From Mytilus galloprovincialis (lineage: Eukaryota > Mollusca > Bivalvia > Mytilida > Mytilidae): DNA of 64,000 bases. Location of the stretch: the NCBI RefSeq assembly GCF_965363235.1, contig NC_134846.1, forward strand, positions 71,646,724-71,710,723. Reading direction: 5' to 3'. The translations under genes were made by a program, and so were the position numbers. This document shows, piece after piece, positions 1-11,116 of this stretch; the first letter of the stretch is position 1; each line of letters starts with the position of its first letter. The notes beneath the pieces are model-generated. The model was not told the DNA's origin, searched no databases, and saw nothing but the letters and a program-made list of their open reading frames with translations.

Positions 1-549
1 TCTTACCTTTAATTAAATCCATAAATTTAACAGCAATATATATACACCTAACTACCAAACAACCTGGCTTTCTATAAGATCAATATATAAATGAGATAGC
101 TCTAGAGTTTTATGAAAATCCAAGTTGATAGAAAAAGTTATAAACAAATTTAAAGTTGACTATCTGAATTTAGCCTTAACTGAAAATTTGAGCTTTTTTT
201 TCTTACCTATTAATCATGTTAATTAAATCCATAAATTTAACAGCAATACACCAAACTTTTAAACAACTTGGTATTCTATAAAGTCAAATTCTAGCTTTTT
301 TATTCCTTAATTAAATCCTTAAAATTGACAGAAAACAAGCTACCAGTTGTTGAGACATGTTTTGAGACAAAAGAAATTTCCTACACACCAATAAAATTGA
401 TAGCAAAATTTTTCCTATAAAATATGTTCTGGCCCATTCACTAAATAATTAAAAAAAAGTTCTGGCCCATCCAAATATTTCCACAAAAAAAGTGCTTGCC
501 CCGCCCCATTTTGTACCGGCCCATCCATCTGATAAATATTGAATGGTTC
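1..549. other. DUS1L intron sequence, no gene seen
   Basis: AT-rich sequence with no plausible exon. A short unit (ttaaatccataaatttaacagcaata) occurs near 10-40 and again near 220-250, so this is probably old local duplication or repeat debris. Confidence 0.5.
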
Positions 550-641
550 CTTAGAGTTTTGACCCCAATTTTACGGTCCACTGAACATAGAAAATGATAG
601 TGCGAGTGGGGCATCCGTGTACTGGGGACAGATTCTTGTTT
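550..641 (-). repeat. Fragment of the 'tacacggatgccccac' dispersed repeat
   Basis: Reverse complement of the start of the longer copies at 36562-37005 and 58703-58983. Shared blocks are the run reading GTACACGGATGCCCCAC and the block about the 'ttcagtggaccgt' motif. Confidence 0.8.
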
Positions 642-899
642 AGTGCTATTTTCCTCATGCTTGTAGTTTAAAAGTTTGGTTGGTTTGCTTTTGGTGTATG
701 TATACCAACTTTTGAATATTATATTCAGAATTTTAAATTAACCTCAAATAATTTAATTTTGGAAGTAACACGTCTTCTGATTGGCTGACGTTATTTTGTT
801 ATCAGCCCATAGACATAATTTAGTCATGTGACCGTGACGTCGTCAACGTTTTTTCATGGTTTTCTATGGTTTAAAATGGAATTTAGAATTAAATTATAA

Positions 900-1048
900 G
901 AAATGACTGTTATATTTTTTCTGTCTATTCGAAATAACATAAAAAATGTGGTGCACACTGTTAAATAACCCGCTACGTGGGTTATTCAGTGTGCACCAAA
1001 TTTTTTATGTTATTTCGAATAGACAGAAAAAAATATTACAGTCATTTC
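900..1048. mobile_element. Long hairpin element 1 (MITE-like)
   Basis: Near-perfect palindrome: arms 900-971 and 979-1048 around a 7-base centre. The arms share blocks such as ctgtctattcgaaataacat and gtgcacact. The flank at 770-850 carries TGACGTCG and a ttggctgacgtt block. It lies in a DUS1L intron (or its 5' continuation) and has no coding capacity. It is probably a non-autonomous DNA element. Confidence 0.75.
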
Positions 1049-1753
1049 TCAAATAACATAAACTTATAATTAATGTATACAAGATGAAGCCCTGTCTATT
1101 GATTAATTGTAGATGTCAATCTAAATTATGAAAATGGAAGTTTTTAATGACCTTGACTGAATCTTAATAACAATGCTTGAGCAAACATTCATACAAACTA
1201 AGCAAGCAAGCCAATCAAACCCTTGAACTACAAGTCTTAGGAAAATAGCTCCAAAATCAGAATCATTAATTATTTAAGGAAGTTTCTGCTAGACATAGGA
1301 GCAAATTTGTTACAATCATGGGCAATGGCATATTATTCAAAGATTTTGTAGACAACTTTTGCATGTTGAACTTATACTGAAGATGGAGGAATGGCATTTT
1401 TCAAAATTTTTGAGCTCACCTTGCCAGGAAAACAGTGTGAGCTATTGCAATCACTTTGCATCCATTCTTCTATTGTTTGAAAACATTTCTTTGAAAATCT
1501 TCTCTGATATAGATTAATGGATTGAAACCAAAAACTGTTTGCCTCTTCAAAAAATTAAAATATGCTAAATTTTAAACATCTTTTTAACAAAACACTAATG
1601 TTAGAAATCAAAACAATATGTTCAAGTACTAAATATGACTTGACATTTTATCCTTTCTCACATCAAATCAAAGAAGAATTCTTAACTGAAATTATTGCTT
1701 TATTTTATATTGTATTCAATAAGGCCACATTCTTATTCCCTTGTAATATTCAG

Positions 1754-1850
1754 ATTACAGGTTCATTTAGATATCAGAGAAATGATAGGAAGTGGTAAAT
1801 CTGTTGAATGTTTCAAAACAGCTGTGTTGTTGTTAAAAGAAAGATGTTTG
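1754..1850 (+). CDS. DUS1L: DUS1L coding exon (first in window)
   Basis: One base completes a split codon, then 32 codons (LQVHLDIREM...KERCL). The exon ends in phase 0 at the donor gtaagt. LQVH matches human TLQVH, which favours the acceptor AG at 1752-1753 over the one at 1759-1760. Confidence 0.85.
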
Positions 1851-4800
1851 GTAAGTTTCTCTGTAGAATGGCCAAAAAGGCTACTGTGAATTCGTTATTA
1901 TTCCTTGGATACCAATGTATTGTAATAAACGAATAAAACTAGATACTTTGCAGTGTGTTACTTGTATGCTCAAAATCTATATATCAAAGGTGCCCATACA
2001 AAGGTACAAAGTAACATCAAAAACAAAAGACGTTAATAAGGGAAACATAACGTTAACATTTGCATTATATTCTCAACAACCAATTTACGTGGGTTTCTTG
2101 TGTACAGGTGAACCACAAATGCAAATGTTCAAAGAATTACAAATTTCATATGAGCTTTGTATACAGAGGTTGCTAGCCCACGAAATCAAATATCCAGGTT
2201 TACCCCAATCCACGAAAATAAATGAACCCACAGTATATTGCTGTTAAAAGAAAGATGTTTAGTAAGTTTTTCTGTTATGAGGCCAAAAAGGCCATGTTGA
2301 TGTTAAAGGAAAGATGTCTGTTAAGTTGCTCAATAGAATTGTCAAAAAGTTGGTGCAGGTATTTGATTAACACAGTTACAGTTTTGTAAATTTGTAAATT
2401 TTGATACAGTCAAGGATTTTAGAAATATAAGCACATGTTTATAAAGGCAAGATTTTAGAAATATAAGCACATGTTTATAAAGGCAAGATTTTAGAAATAA
2501 AAGCACATGTTTATAAAGGCAAGATTTTAGAAATATAAGCACATGTTTATAAAGGCAAGATTTTAGAAATATAAGCACATGTTTATAAAGGCAAGATTTT
2601 AGAAATATAAGCACATGTTTATAAAGGCAAGATTTTAGAAATAAAAGTACATGTTTAACATTGAGCAAGCTACTTTTAACCATTACAGAACTAAACCTTA
2701 TCATCATATTTCAAATGCAAAAGGATTATAAAAGAACCGAAAATAAGACTTAAAAGTTATCTTTTCAGGAAGACATAAAAAAATACAATGAAAGAAAAGA
2801 AGAATATAAATCTGATCTACCTCACCCATATTGGATCTGTCAGCCTTATGTTAGACCTACGTAAGTACCCTTATGTTAGACCTATATAAGTAGCCTAAAC
2901 CTCACTGTTAATCTCTGATTGTTGAAATTGAGTAAGGTAATAATAAGTGCATACATATTGTTAAAATGTGTAAAATCAATGTTACAACTTTGTTCAAACT
3001 CACCTAATTTAAATATAAGTTCTATTCCTGGAAAAAAAATATTGAAGGGTTGATCAGAAAATGATATTTTTTTCTGTGGGTAATAAGGGTGGAGGCAAAC
3101 ACAATTGTGTGCAAATGAAAATAAAGATTATGAATGGGTGGATATAAAAAATGTAATCATCCCTCTTATTTAATATTTTTGCCTGGAATAGTTATAAACC
3201 TAACTACCAGTGACTTATTAAAATGATATGAAATTAAATCAAACAGACTTAAGATATGCTTCAACAATTTGTGTTCCATTACAGACCTGAACAAGCAGAA
3301 GAGAATCTTGCCAAGAAAGTTCCTACAAAGAGACAGATACATATGGAAAACCCTCCACCCGAACTAGCAGGACTGTCGAAAAATAAGTTAAAAAAGAAAT
3401 TAAGAAACCCATATAAAAACTTTGATAGAACTCCAGGGAGGGAGAGTTTTGATAGATGTGTAGAATGCACAAATCCAAGGGTATGATCATTTATTGTAAA
3501 TGTATTAATTTTACCAGCATATAAGTTATACAGCTTTTTATTTCAGTTTATGTTTTCAGTTTGCTATTTTCAGTTTAATGATATGCTTTATATTACTATA
3601 GTTTTCAAGAATTGCATTTTTTGTGCATTTGTTGATGCAGCATGAATGATAAAAACTATTTCATCACAAAAAATTATTAAATGATTAAAAAAAGGAAAGT
3701 TTGAATATAAAATCAGAAATTTAAAAATACTCGATGAAAAAATTAAATATTTTATATCTGGGTTTTTAGAATAAAATGACCTTTAACCAAATATATTTGA
3801 AACTTCTTTAAAGTACATATATTAGAAAGGAATATTATTCACTATGTTATTTCTGGTATTCCAAATATTTGAGACCACAAAAGAAATTTTTATTTTTCTG
3901 TTTTTTAAGTAAAAGTCTGATTGTATTGTAGGGTAAGCGATGCGACTTCCAGTTGTGTAAAAGTTGTTGTAAGAAGAAAGTGTTGACAGAAACATTAGAC
4001 TGTATAGGTAATATTTTAATACCAAAGCAAAGTATATACTGATACCCCCCCCCTCCCTGTCTGTCCGTATGTCACCCAGTCCAACCGTCCCATGAACATT
4101 TTTCGTCACTTCTTTCTCAGGAACTATATCAGAAAGATTTTTGAAATCTGGTTTCAGGGTTTATATAAGTCAGTTATAGCATGTAATGCATTTTCAGATT
4201 CATCACGTAACAACTTCCTGTTTATTAAAAAAAAAATAAAAAAATACAGAACACTTGCATCATTTTATAACACATGACATCGAAGTAGTTGAAAATTTAA
4301 TAGCTCACAGTTTCACTGTTTTCATTCCATTCCCAACTCATAGAATTGTACTTTCATGTCAGTCTCAGATTTTTTTGTCGTGCCTGGTAGACATAGAAAA
4401 AGGGGGACTTAGTCATCCTGTTTCCTGCATCAATGGCAGTGACTTCAACAATGTATAAGTTTGTGACAGGGTCAGATTTATGAGGAACCACTAATGTTGG
4501 ATCAATAATATTTAGTATGCAGTTGTATAAGTATTGACACATCTCATTTGTCCGTGGAGATTTGGCCCTCCTCCCTCAAGTCATGATCCATTTACTTTGA
4601 AAACTAAATTTTGGAAATGTGTTATCATACCGGTACTTATAATCTTTAAAAAAAAAAAAAATCCCCTTTCCTTTCAGAAAGTGCTATATCAATTTGATAT
4701 TGAGTATAAGTTTTATGGTTGAAATAGTATCAGTTTTCAAAGTTTTATGGTTGAAATAGTATCAGTTCTCAAAGTTTTATGGTTGAAATAGTATCAGTTC

Positions 4801-5173
4801 TCAAAGTTTTATGGTTGATATATAGTATCAATTCTTTTGTAATTTGATTTATTTACAACATTTTAAATATTTTTCAGGACATAATATTTTAGTGAAAACT
4901 CGAAAAGAGAAAGAGATGGAAAATGATCTAAAAGAAAAAGAATTAAACAATATTGAAAAGTCGGCTCTGGAAAGACTGTCTGAAAATAATGTTACGAACC
5001 AAATAGAAGATTGTGATAAATCAGATTCTGAAAAGTGTTTGAATAATTCTTCCTATGACTTTTTATCATGTAAACACACAGAAGATAAAGAACAAGCAAT
5101 AGTCAACATGACATTAGAAGATAGTGTGAAACATTGCGGAGTTCAATCAGCTGATTCTACGAACAGTTTGTGA
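1754..5173 (+). CDS. DUS1L: DUS1L, tRNA-dihydrouridine(16/17) synthase-like, 3' part (5 exons)
   Basis: Flavin-dependent enzyme family that reduces uridine to dihydrouridine at positions 16/17 of the tRNA D-loop, using NAD(P)H. Coding exons are 1754-1850, 2769-2860, 3285-3480, 3932-4007 and 4878-5173. All have GT-AG borders and the phases join without a break. Only the part after the catalytic TIM barrel is present: a helical segment (LQVHLDIREM, then LLLKERCL), the hallmark DLPHPYWICQPYVRPT, a basic LSKNKLKKKLRNPYKNFD stretch, and a cysteine cluster (CVECTNPR joined to GKRCDFQLCKSCCKKK) followed by DCIGHNILVKT. These match the order of blocks in human DUS1L. The tail after about residue KEKEME is acidic and Ser/Asn-rich and looks lineage-specific. 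The flavin-binding and catalytic exons lie left of the window. Identification is by recalled family similarity, not by a search. Confidence 0.93.
1892..2246 (+). repeat. Dispersed repeat, 'ggataccaat...gaaccacaaat' family
   Basis: Contains the blocks ttggataccaat, gtgtacaggtgaaccacaaa and aaataaatgaacccacagta. Related blocks occur in the same order at 31575-31782 and 61768-61935. It is inserted between duplicated copies of a DUS1L exon end. Confidence 0.75.
2236..2350 (+). repeat. Two extra copies of a DUS1L exon end plus splice donor
   Basis: The segment at about 1825-1885 (exon end ttaaaagaaagatgtttg, donor, then gccaaaaagg) recurs diverged at about 2236-2297 and 2291-2350. Copy 2 keeps a canonical gtaagt donor and copy 3 has ttaagt. 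The reading is by-eye alignment. Confidence 0.75.
2411..2657. repeat. 36-bp minisatellite, about 7 copies
   Basis: The unit starts caagattttagaaatataag and continues cacatgtttataaagg. It lies in the DUS1L intron between the exons ending 1850 and starting 2769. Because 36 is a multiple of 3, the opposite strand shows a spurious repetitive reading frame. Confidence 0.95.
2769..2860 (+). CDS. DUS1L: DUS1L coding exon
   Basis: Starts after ttttcag and ends at gtaagt. It encodes EDIKKYNERKEEYKSDL then PHPYWICQPYVRP plus two bases of the next codon. WICQPYVRP is the most recognisable DUS1L signature in the window. Confidence 0.95.
3285..3480 (+). CDS. DUS1L: DUS1L coding exon
   Basis: Starts after ccattacag (one base completes Thr) and ends in phase 0 at gtatga. 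It carries the basic GLSKNKLKKKLRNPYKNFD segment and the first two cysteines of the C-terminal cluster (CVECTNPR). Confidence 0.95.
3932..4007 (+). CDS. DUS1L: DUS1L coding exon, cysteine cluster
   Basis: Encodes GKRCDFQLCKSCCKKKVL then TETLDCI plus one base, ending at gtaata. The spacing C-x4-C-x2-CC after the previous CxxC suggests a metal-binding knuckle, as in other DUS1L proteins. Confidence 0.94.
4036..4625 (+). repeat. Fragments of the 'gtatgcagttgtataagtattg' dispersed family
   Basis: The blocks gaaccactaatgttgg, gtatgcagttgtataag and acatctcattt...ggagatttggccct match the modules of the larger repeat at 14983-15940. It lies in the last DUS1L intron. Confidence 0.7.
4709..4836. repeat. 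32-bp minisatellite, 4 copies
   Basis: The unit is agttttatggttgaaatagt followed by atcagttctcaa. Three near-identical copies run 4709-4804 and a fourth, diverged copy follows. It sits just upstream of the last DUS1L exon. Confidence 0.93.
4878..5173 (+). CDS. DUS1L: DUS1L last coding exon
   Basis: Starts after atttttcag. The first two bases complete Gly, then HNILVKTRKEKEME and a low-complexity acidic/Ser/Asn tail lead to TGA at 5171-5173. The tail is not alignable to the human protein by eye. Confidence 0.92.
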
Positions 5174-5222
5174 TAAGTTTTATTAAAATATTTATTGTTT
5201 TATATTAATTTTTAAACTATTG

Positions 5223-5228
5223 AATAAA
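5223..5228 (+). promoter_or_regulatory. Candidate poly(A) signal of DUS1L
   Basis: AATAAA 50 bases after the DUS1L stop codon, in AT-rich sequence. A short 3' UTR is plausible, but no cleavage site can be confirmed from sequence alone. Confidence 0.55.
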
Positions 5229-5399
5229 TTTGACCTTTTAATACCTCACAAGTTATGAAATCAATTGTTATTAAATTATGCTGAAAGAAAAATCATTGTT
5301 AGTTTTTGTCACTTCTGCAACAAAAGACTTTGGTTTTACATTTCAGTCAATGAAGTTTGATTGCCAGACATTATATATTATTCTCTTTTTCACTTAGTA

Positions 5400-6600
5400 T
5401 AAAATAAGAAGATTTGGTATGACTGCCAAGAAGTCTACTATCCAAAAGAATCAAAATGAAGTGAATTTAAGCAAATATAGGTCACATGCAGCTCTCAGTC
5501 ATGAGCAAAATCCATTCGGAATAGTTACCTATAAAAGGCCCTAACATGACAAAATGTGAAACCGTTAAAAAAAAGTCAACTGCCTGAATTATGACAATTC
5601 AATATTAAAAAAACAAAAACTGGGATAGGCACAGTTAGAATGGGACAGGGTTAAACATACTTGCGAACACTCAACCCTCCACATGACTGGGTAGTCGTGC
5701 AACAGCAAAACATAAGAACTAACTTTGAAAACCAAGTTTTTGAAGATTCTCTTCAAATTTCTATGAAGATTTCCAATTATCAAATCCTTGAATAATTTTG
5801 ATTACCATATTGAAACATAAATGAGGACCATTTTATTGGGAGAACTTAGTTGAGAGTATTGTAATGTGATAAAAACATTCTTAAAATTGCGGAACTATTC
5901 TTTCAGGTAGGGATCTTGTTAAAATATCCCATGATTAACTCATGTTGCCAGAATAGAGACTCTTTTATTTTCTAGATCAACTTCAAATTTGTATGAAGAT
6001 TTCACTCATCAGCACCTTTGATGATTTTGATAATCAGAAATATTTTGAAATGAGGGACCATTTATTTATTTCAATAAAATTATAAAAAGATAAGATGTGG
6101 TATGATTGCCAATGTAACAACTCTCCACACGAGACCAGAATGACACAGAAATGTAAAACAACTATAGGTCACAGTAGGGCCTTCAACAATGAGCAAAGCC
6201 CATACTGCATAGTCGGCTATAAAAGGCCACGAAATGACAATGTAAAACAATTCAATCGAGAAAACTAACAGCCTTATTTATGTACAAAAAACTAACAAAA
6301 AAAACCCAAATATGTAACACATAAACAAACGACAACTACTGAGTCTGATTTACAGGCTCCTGACTTGGGACAGGCACATACATACATAGTGTGGCAGGGT
6401 TAAACATGTTAGTGGGATCCCAACCTTCCCCTAACCTGGGGCAGTGATATATTAGTACAACATAAGTGCGAACTATAAAAATCAGTTGAAAAAGGCTTGA
6501 CTCATCAGATGGACAAAAGCTAAGCTCTTCTCTGTATGGGTGTATATTCAGGACAAGAACAAGTTCACAATACATCAATAAGTACAATATGAACATTTAA
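5400..6600 (-). repeat. Dispersed retroelement-like fragments, reverse orientation
   Basis: Two partial copies (about 5400-5730 and 6085-6600) share blocks such as ggtatgactgccaa/ggtatgattgccaa, aaggccctaacatgac/aaggccacgaaatgac and gacagggttaaaca/ggcagggttaaaca. The edge near 6085-6140 is the reverse complement of the repeat ends at 9415-9497 and 45120-45190 (ggagagttgtctcattggca). The assignment to an element class is uncertain. Confidence 0.65.
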
Positions 6601-7124
6601 TGGATTTTGAGATAACAGTTGGGATGGGACCAGACATGAGAATAAATAAGATAGTTAAAAGAACCCTCCATGAGTTATCGATTATGTTTAATGGGCAAAA
6701 AGCTTGGCATTCTACTAAACCATTCTGTTGACTTAATGTCCCAGTTAACTGCATACTTATACCATCAAATCAAGCAGTTCAAATGGTCACTCATTTTAAC
6801 CAACTGCTGTAGAAGAAACACAGTCAAGTCTTCAAAATGTAAAGGGATGAAAAAGTGTTACCATAAAATTTCTTTCATATATTTATTGTATTGAGTTATT
6901 TGAAAGGTAAGGAAGATTTTTGAATTGCCATAAAAAAAAGTTCAATTAAAAATTGATTTATCTCTTTTAACTGATGTTTTACATGTTACAAAGCTGCCTT
7001 TTCATTAACTTTCTCAGTGAAATATACTTGAAGCTAAAATATGCTTCCATGAAATTTCAGAGGGAGATTTAAAAAAAAGTCCAATCAAAATTTTATTAAA
7101 AAAGGAAGGGGGGATAGATGATTT

Positions 7125-7345
7125 TAGATTTTCTCCCCATGGAAGAGGGGGGATAGAACCTTTATTAGAACTCCGGGATCGGGTGTTTTTAAGCTCGGGA
7201 TTTCGGGATTGACCCTTTCGGGATCCGGGAATTCTTTTTTTCTAATTTCGGGACTTCAGGATTTAGATTTTTTTTAAATCAGGACCTTGGGATTTCGTGT
7301 TATTAAGCCCGGGATTTCGGGATCAGGACCCCTCCTACTCCTCCT
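7125..7345 (+). repeat. 'gggatttcgggatc' repeat, copy 1
   Basis: Built of short GGGATTTCGGGATT/C-type words ending in caggacccctcc. A second copy in the same order and orientation lies at 57918-58125, inside a TBL3 intron. Confidence 0.85.
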
Positions 7346-8175
7346 CATGGAAGCTTATCTGAATATTAGTACAAAAAATGTACTGCCAAGTTTTCATGAA
7401 GCAAATATGTAAGATTTGGCCAAAATTATACAGAGAGAAAATACAATAGATCAAATAAAAATGTTGCCAAAGATGCATGAAACTGTGTGAGTCTCATTTG
7501 TTATAGAATTTGCACCCCTGGAATATAGCAATTTTATTTATAGCAATTCAAAAAATACTTCCTCATGAATCTTTCAAATGACTCGTATTACAATAAATAT
7601 ATGTTAAGTAAATATAAGCTTTCACTTTCATTATCTCTTTTCACTTTAAAGAATTGACTGTGGTTTTTATTACATATAATATTTTCTTAGAAATTTGTCC
7701 AAATTTAAGCACTGAGTGGTTGTGTTAGATATCAAATGACCCTAACTAACAATCTATCTCATAATGTGGAAACCAAGACGTAAAAGAAGGTAAGTATGCT
7801 TTATTTTGTTGCAATTTAATTATTCTACAGCAGTTTATAGTTGAAGCTTCTAACCAGTTGGACTATTGATTTTATGGGTCAGAATTTTAAATGATCCATA
7901 ATATGTTTAGAGAAAAAATACTAAAAATCAAGTCACAAAACTTTAATTGTAAAAGAACAATACCATTTACAGTGCATATTCAAAAGTCCTTGGTCTTTCC
8001 ACAATACCAAATGCTGTTTTTTTTTAAACAACCCTTACTGGCTGTTGCTAACTGATAAACTGATAAAACATTTTAGCTCATTGCTTAAGTCAAAGGTTGT
8101 TAGTAATAAGCAAGTACAGTGTAATAAAAAAAAAAAAAAAATCATCATTGAATTCCAGAGAATGAGTGATGAATG

Positions 8176-8319
8176 CAGGGGCGGATCCAGCCATTTTAAA
8201 AAAGGGGCTTCCCAATCTAGGACATAAAAGGGGGGGGGGGGGGGTCCAACTTAATGTCCCCATTCAAATGCATTGATTGTCCAAAAAAAGGGGGTTCCAA
8301 CCCCTGGATCAGCCACTGG
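8176..8319. mobile_element. Small MITE-like element with GGATCCAG ends
   Basis: The left end reads ggggcggatccag and the right end, reversed, reads agtggctgatccagggg. The ends are therefore imperfect inverted repeats around a G-rich centre (15 consecutive G at 8230-8244). A related element is at 59495-59642. Confidence 0.7.
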
Positions 8320-9094
8320 CATGAAATTGGAATAAAATAATCGTACTCATAATAAATATAAGGAACATGGGTGTCAAGAAATTTTACTTGGATATGAAAA
8401 CTTCTATACAATGACATTTTATAGATAATAAGATCTTATTAGTTTTAAAAAGAGTTTTGTTGTCCACTAAATTCTTTTATTTTCTAAAAGGAATTTATCT
8501 TTTGATATTAAAACTTGTCTTAATAAGTCACATTTTATTTAATCCGATGAAATTTAATGTCATATACAACTTTGATTATTTCCCTTTAAATCATGTTTTC
8601 AATTATTATTTTCAAAAAAATTACTCAAAGTTCAGTGGTCTTTTTTTCTTCAGAACTTGTAGTATTATTCTAGTAACCATGAAAAAGATATCTAAAACAA
8701 ATAACTTATAAATTTCCTTATGATGGAAGTTGACACTTGATAAAACAAAAAGATGCTGCTGATTACAGAAAATGTAAATTATTTCCTTTTAATATCAGCA
8801 GATCGATAATAGTTACAGAAAAAAGTACACAGTAATTTCTCGTTTGTAAATAAACTAAGCTGTGTACAATATGACGTATTTTTTTTCCAAAGTTGATGTT
8901 TTTCTAAAATTATTAAACATTTCACAGTGGTACGTTTTATACTTTTACTTATATTATTCATCCCTTATTTTTATTGACTATGTATTTACATTGTATCACA
9001 GATCAAATTTATTTGTTCATTGTGTGTTTATAATTTGTGTTACTACGGTTTTTGATTGAGTTAAGCCATTCCAATTGATATTTTATAGTGTGAC

Positions 9095-9497
9095 TTTCTA
9101 TGTTGTGATGTTATACTACTGTTTCAGAAAAGGGAGAAGGTTTGGTACCATTTAAACGTTTAATCTAGCTGCAATTGTTTTCACCTGACCTAGGTCAGGA
9201 ATTTGATGTTCAGTGGTTGTCGTCTGTTTATGTGGTTCATAAGTGTGTCTCGTTTCTCGTTTTTTATATAGATTAGACCGCTGGTTTTCCTATTTGAATG
9301 GTTTTACACTAGTAATTTTTGGGGCCCTTTAAAGCTTGCTGCACAGTGAGCCTAGGCTCTTTAAAGCTTGCAGTTCGGTGTGAGCCTAGGCTTCATGTTG
9401 AAGACTACCTTGACCTATTATGGTTTACTTATATAAATTGTGACTTGGATGGAGAGTTGTCTCATTGGCACTCATGCCACATCTTCCTATATCTAAT
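9095..9497 (+). repeat. Retroelement-like 3' end repeat ('ggagagttgtctcattggca')
   Basis: Contains the conserved tail ttgtgacttggatggagagt followed by tgtctcattggcactcat and accttgaccta blocks. The tail recurs at 13866-13959 and 45020-45190. The conserved end and variable 5' truncation suggest a LINE/SINE 3' end. No open reading frame remains. Confidence 0.75.
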
Positions 9498-9521
9498 TAA
9501 TTCACATTGTTTGGTTTTTAT

Positions 9522-10366
9522 ACGCCCGTCAAATTTTTGATGGGACACATTATGGCATACAAATGTCCGGTGTCTGTCCGTCTGTCTGTCCGTCTGTCTG
9601 TCCCTCTGTCTGTCTGGTGTAAACATGTCGCACCGTAACTTGAGAACGAAATATCTAAATTTCATGAAACTTAATATAGTTGTTTTTTATGATGGTCAAA
9701 TGACCTGTATACTTTTTGGTGAAAATAAGATTTAAACTTTTTGAGTTACGGCACTTTGTAACTAAAACAGGGGTGGGTTTTTTTTTCACATGTCGCACCG
9801 TATCTCAAAAACGATTCTTGATTATTGCTTAAAACTTTACACACTTCTTAGTTATATTAATCTTAATATCTGTATCCTTTTTGGTGATGATTCAAAATTT
9901 AATTTTTGAGTTATTGAGTATTTTGTAAAAAAGGGGGAGGGTTTTTTTACATGTCGTGCCGTATCTCAAAAACGATTTATGATTATTGCTTAAAACTTTA
10001 CACACTTTTTTGTTATATTAATCTAAAGATCTGTATACTTTTTGGTGATGATTCAAAATTTGATTTTTTAGTTATTGAGTATTTTGTAAAAACGGGGAGG
10101 TTTTTTTTTTACATGTCGCGCCGTATCTCAAAAACTATTTATGATTATTGCTTGAAACTGTACACACTTCTTAGTTATATTAATCTAAAGATCTGTATAC
10201 TTTTTGGTTTGATTCAAAATTTTATTTTAGTGATATTTGTAAAAATAAAACAGGGTTTGGGGGGAGTCCCGCAGTGTCTCAAAAACAATAAATAGTTACT
10301 GCTTAAAACTTTCTCAGAAACTATTTATGATTATTGCATAAAACTCCCACACAAAACGTCGGGCGT
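9522..10366 (+). mobile_element. Dispersed element bounded by 'atacgcccgtc' and 'gtcgggcgtat'
   Basis: The ends atacgcccgtc and gacgggcgtat-type (reversed) are inverted. Inside, a CTGTC/CCGT simple repeat (about 9570-9620) is followed by at least three 160-bp modules containing catgtcgcaccgtatctcaa and ttttggtgatgattcaaaat. It resembles common mussel repeats and is non-coding. Confidence 0.8.
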
Positions 10367-10479
10367 ATCATGCGCTCATGGTGCAGCTGTTTATTCCTGA
10401 TGATCTGAGAAATAATTAAAAAAAACCCACTGCAGACAATACTTGTAACATGATGGAACCAAATTGTCAAGATGTAGTG

Positions 10480-11100
10480 ATCCTAAATACTGTCAGGAGC
10501 AGTGGTGTCATTGTTGTTAACATTTAGGTTCAGTCTGACAGGTTAAAGATTTTCAAAAATCAATAACTTTGTCAAACCTCTCTGGAACTTCAAACTATTT
10601 GGACAAAAAGACTAAAATACTGTATCCACAGCAAAATTTTGAAAATTTATTTTCATTTTCCATATTTAAATACTGAAGAATTGACCAGTCTTTTTTTTTA
10701 CAATTAACCTTTAGAAACAGACTACGGTCAAACTTATTTAGGGACGACATCCAAAAAATCAATGAAGGATAAAAAACTGAATTCAAATAGTTTTTTTTTT
10801 TTTTTTTTTGGGGGGGGGGGGGGGGTCAATTTGCTGCAAGTTTTGTATAAATTGACATCGATTTTACATATATCCTTATTGGTCAATCAATTTTTCTCAA
10901 ATTAAGTTAAGGTAGGGGGGTCAGTGGAAAAACTATATGAATTGATTTTTTTTATCCTTCATTGGACTTTTGATGTTGTCCCTTAGTCATCAATAACTTT
11001 ATTAAACCTGCATTTAATTTAATAAAATTTTGGACAACTTTTTTTTAATAACCAATAGACTTCAGAGAAAATTAAAAAAAAAAAAATTTTTTTATTGATT
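10480..11100. repeat. Old repeat with recurring 'caataactttgtcaaacc' blocks
   Basis: The block caataactttgtcaaacct occurs at about 10560, 10988 (diverged) and 12379, followed each time by a ttggaca/ttggacaa motif. It also holds a homopolymer junction of 19 T (10791-10809) and 16 G (10810-10825). Confidence 0.6.
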
Positions 11101-11116
11101 AATGGACTTCATTTTT

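Noticed and set aside
2342..2707. Minus-strand 121-codon frame with repeated KSCLYKHVLIFL
   Set aside because: It is the 36-bp minisatellite read in frame; the repeat length is a multiple of three, so the frame stays open by arithmetic.
3256..3284. ATG at 3256 as a start of a separate short gene
   Set aside because: The frame upstream of the acceptor at 3284 is intron; the exon joins in phase to the previous DUS1L exon.
9951..10295. Frame with repeated ISKTIYDYCLKLYTL segments
   Set aside because: Internal modules of a noncoding dispersed repeat; frame stays open only over part of the modules.
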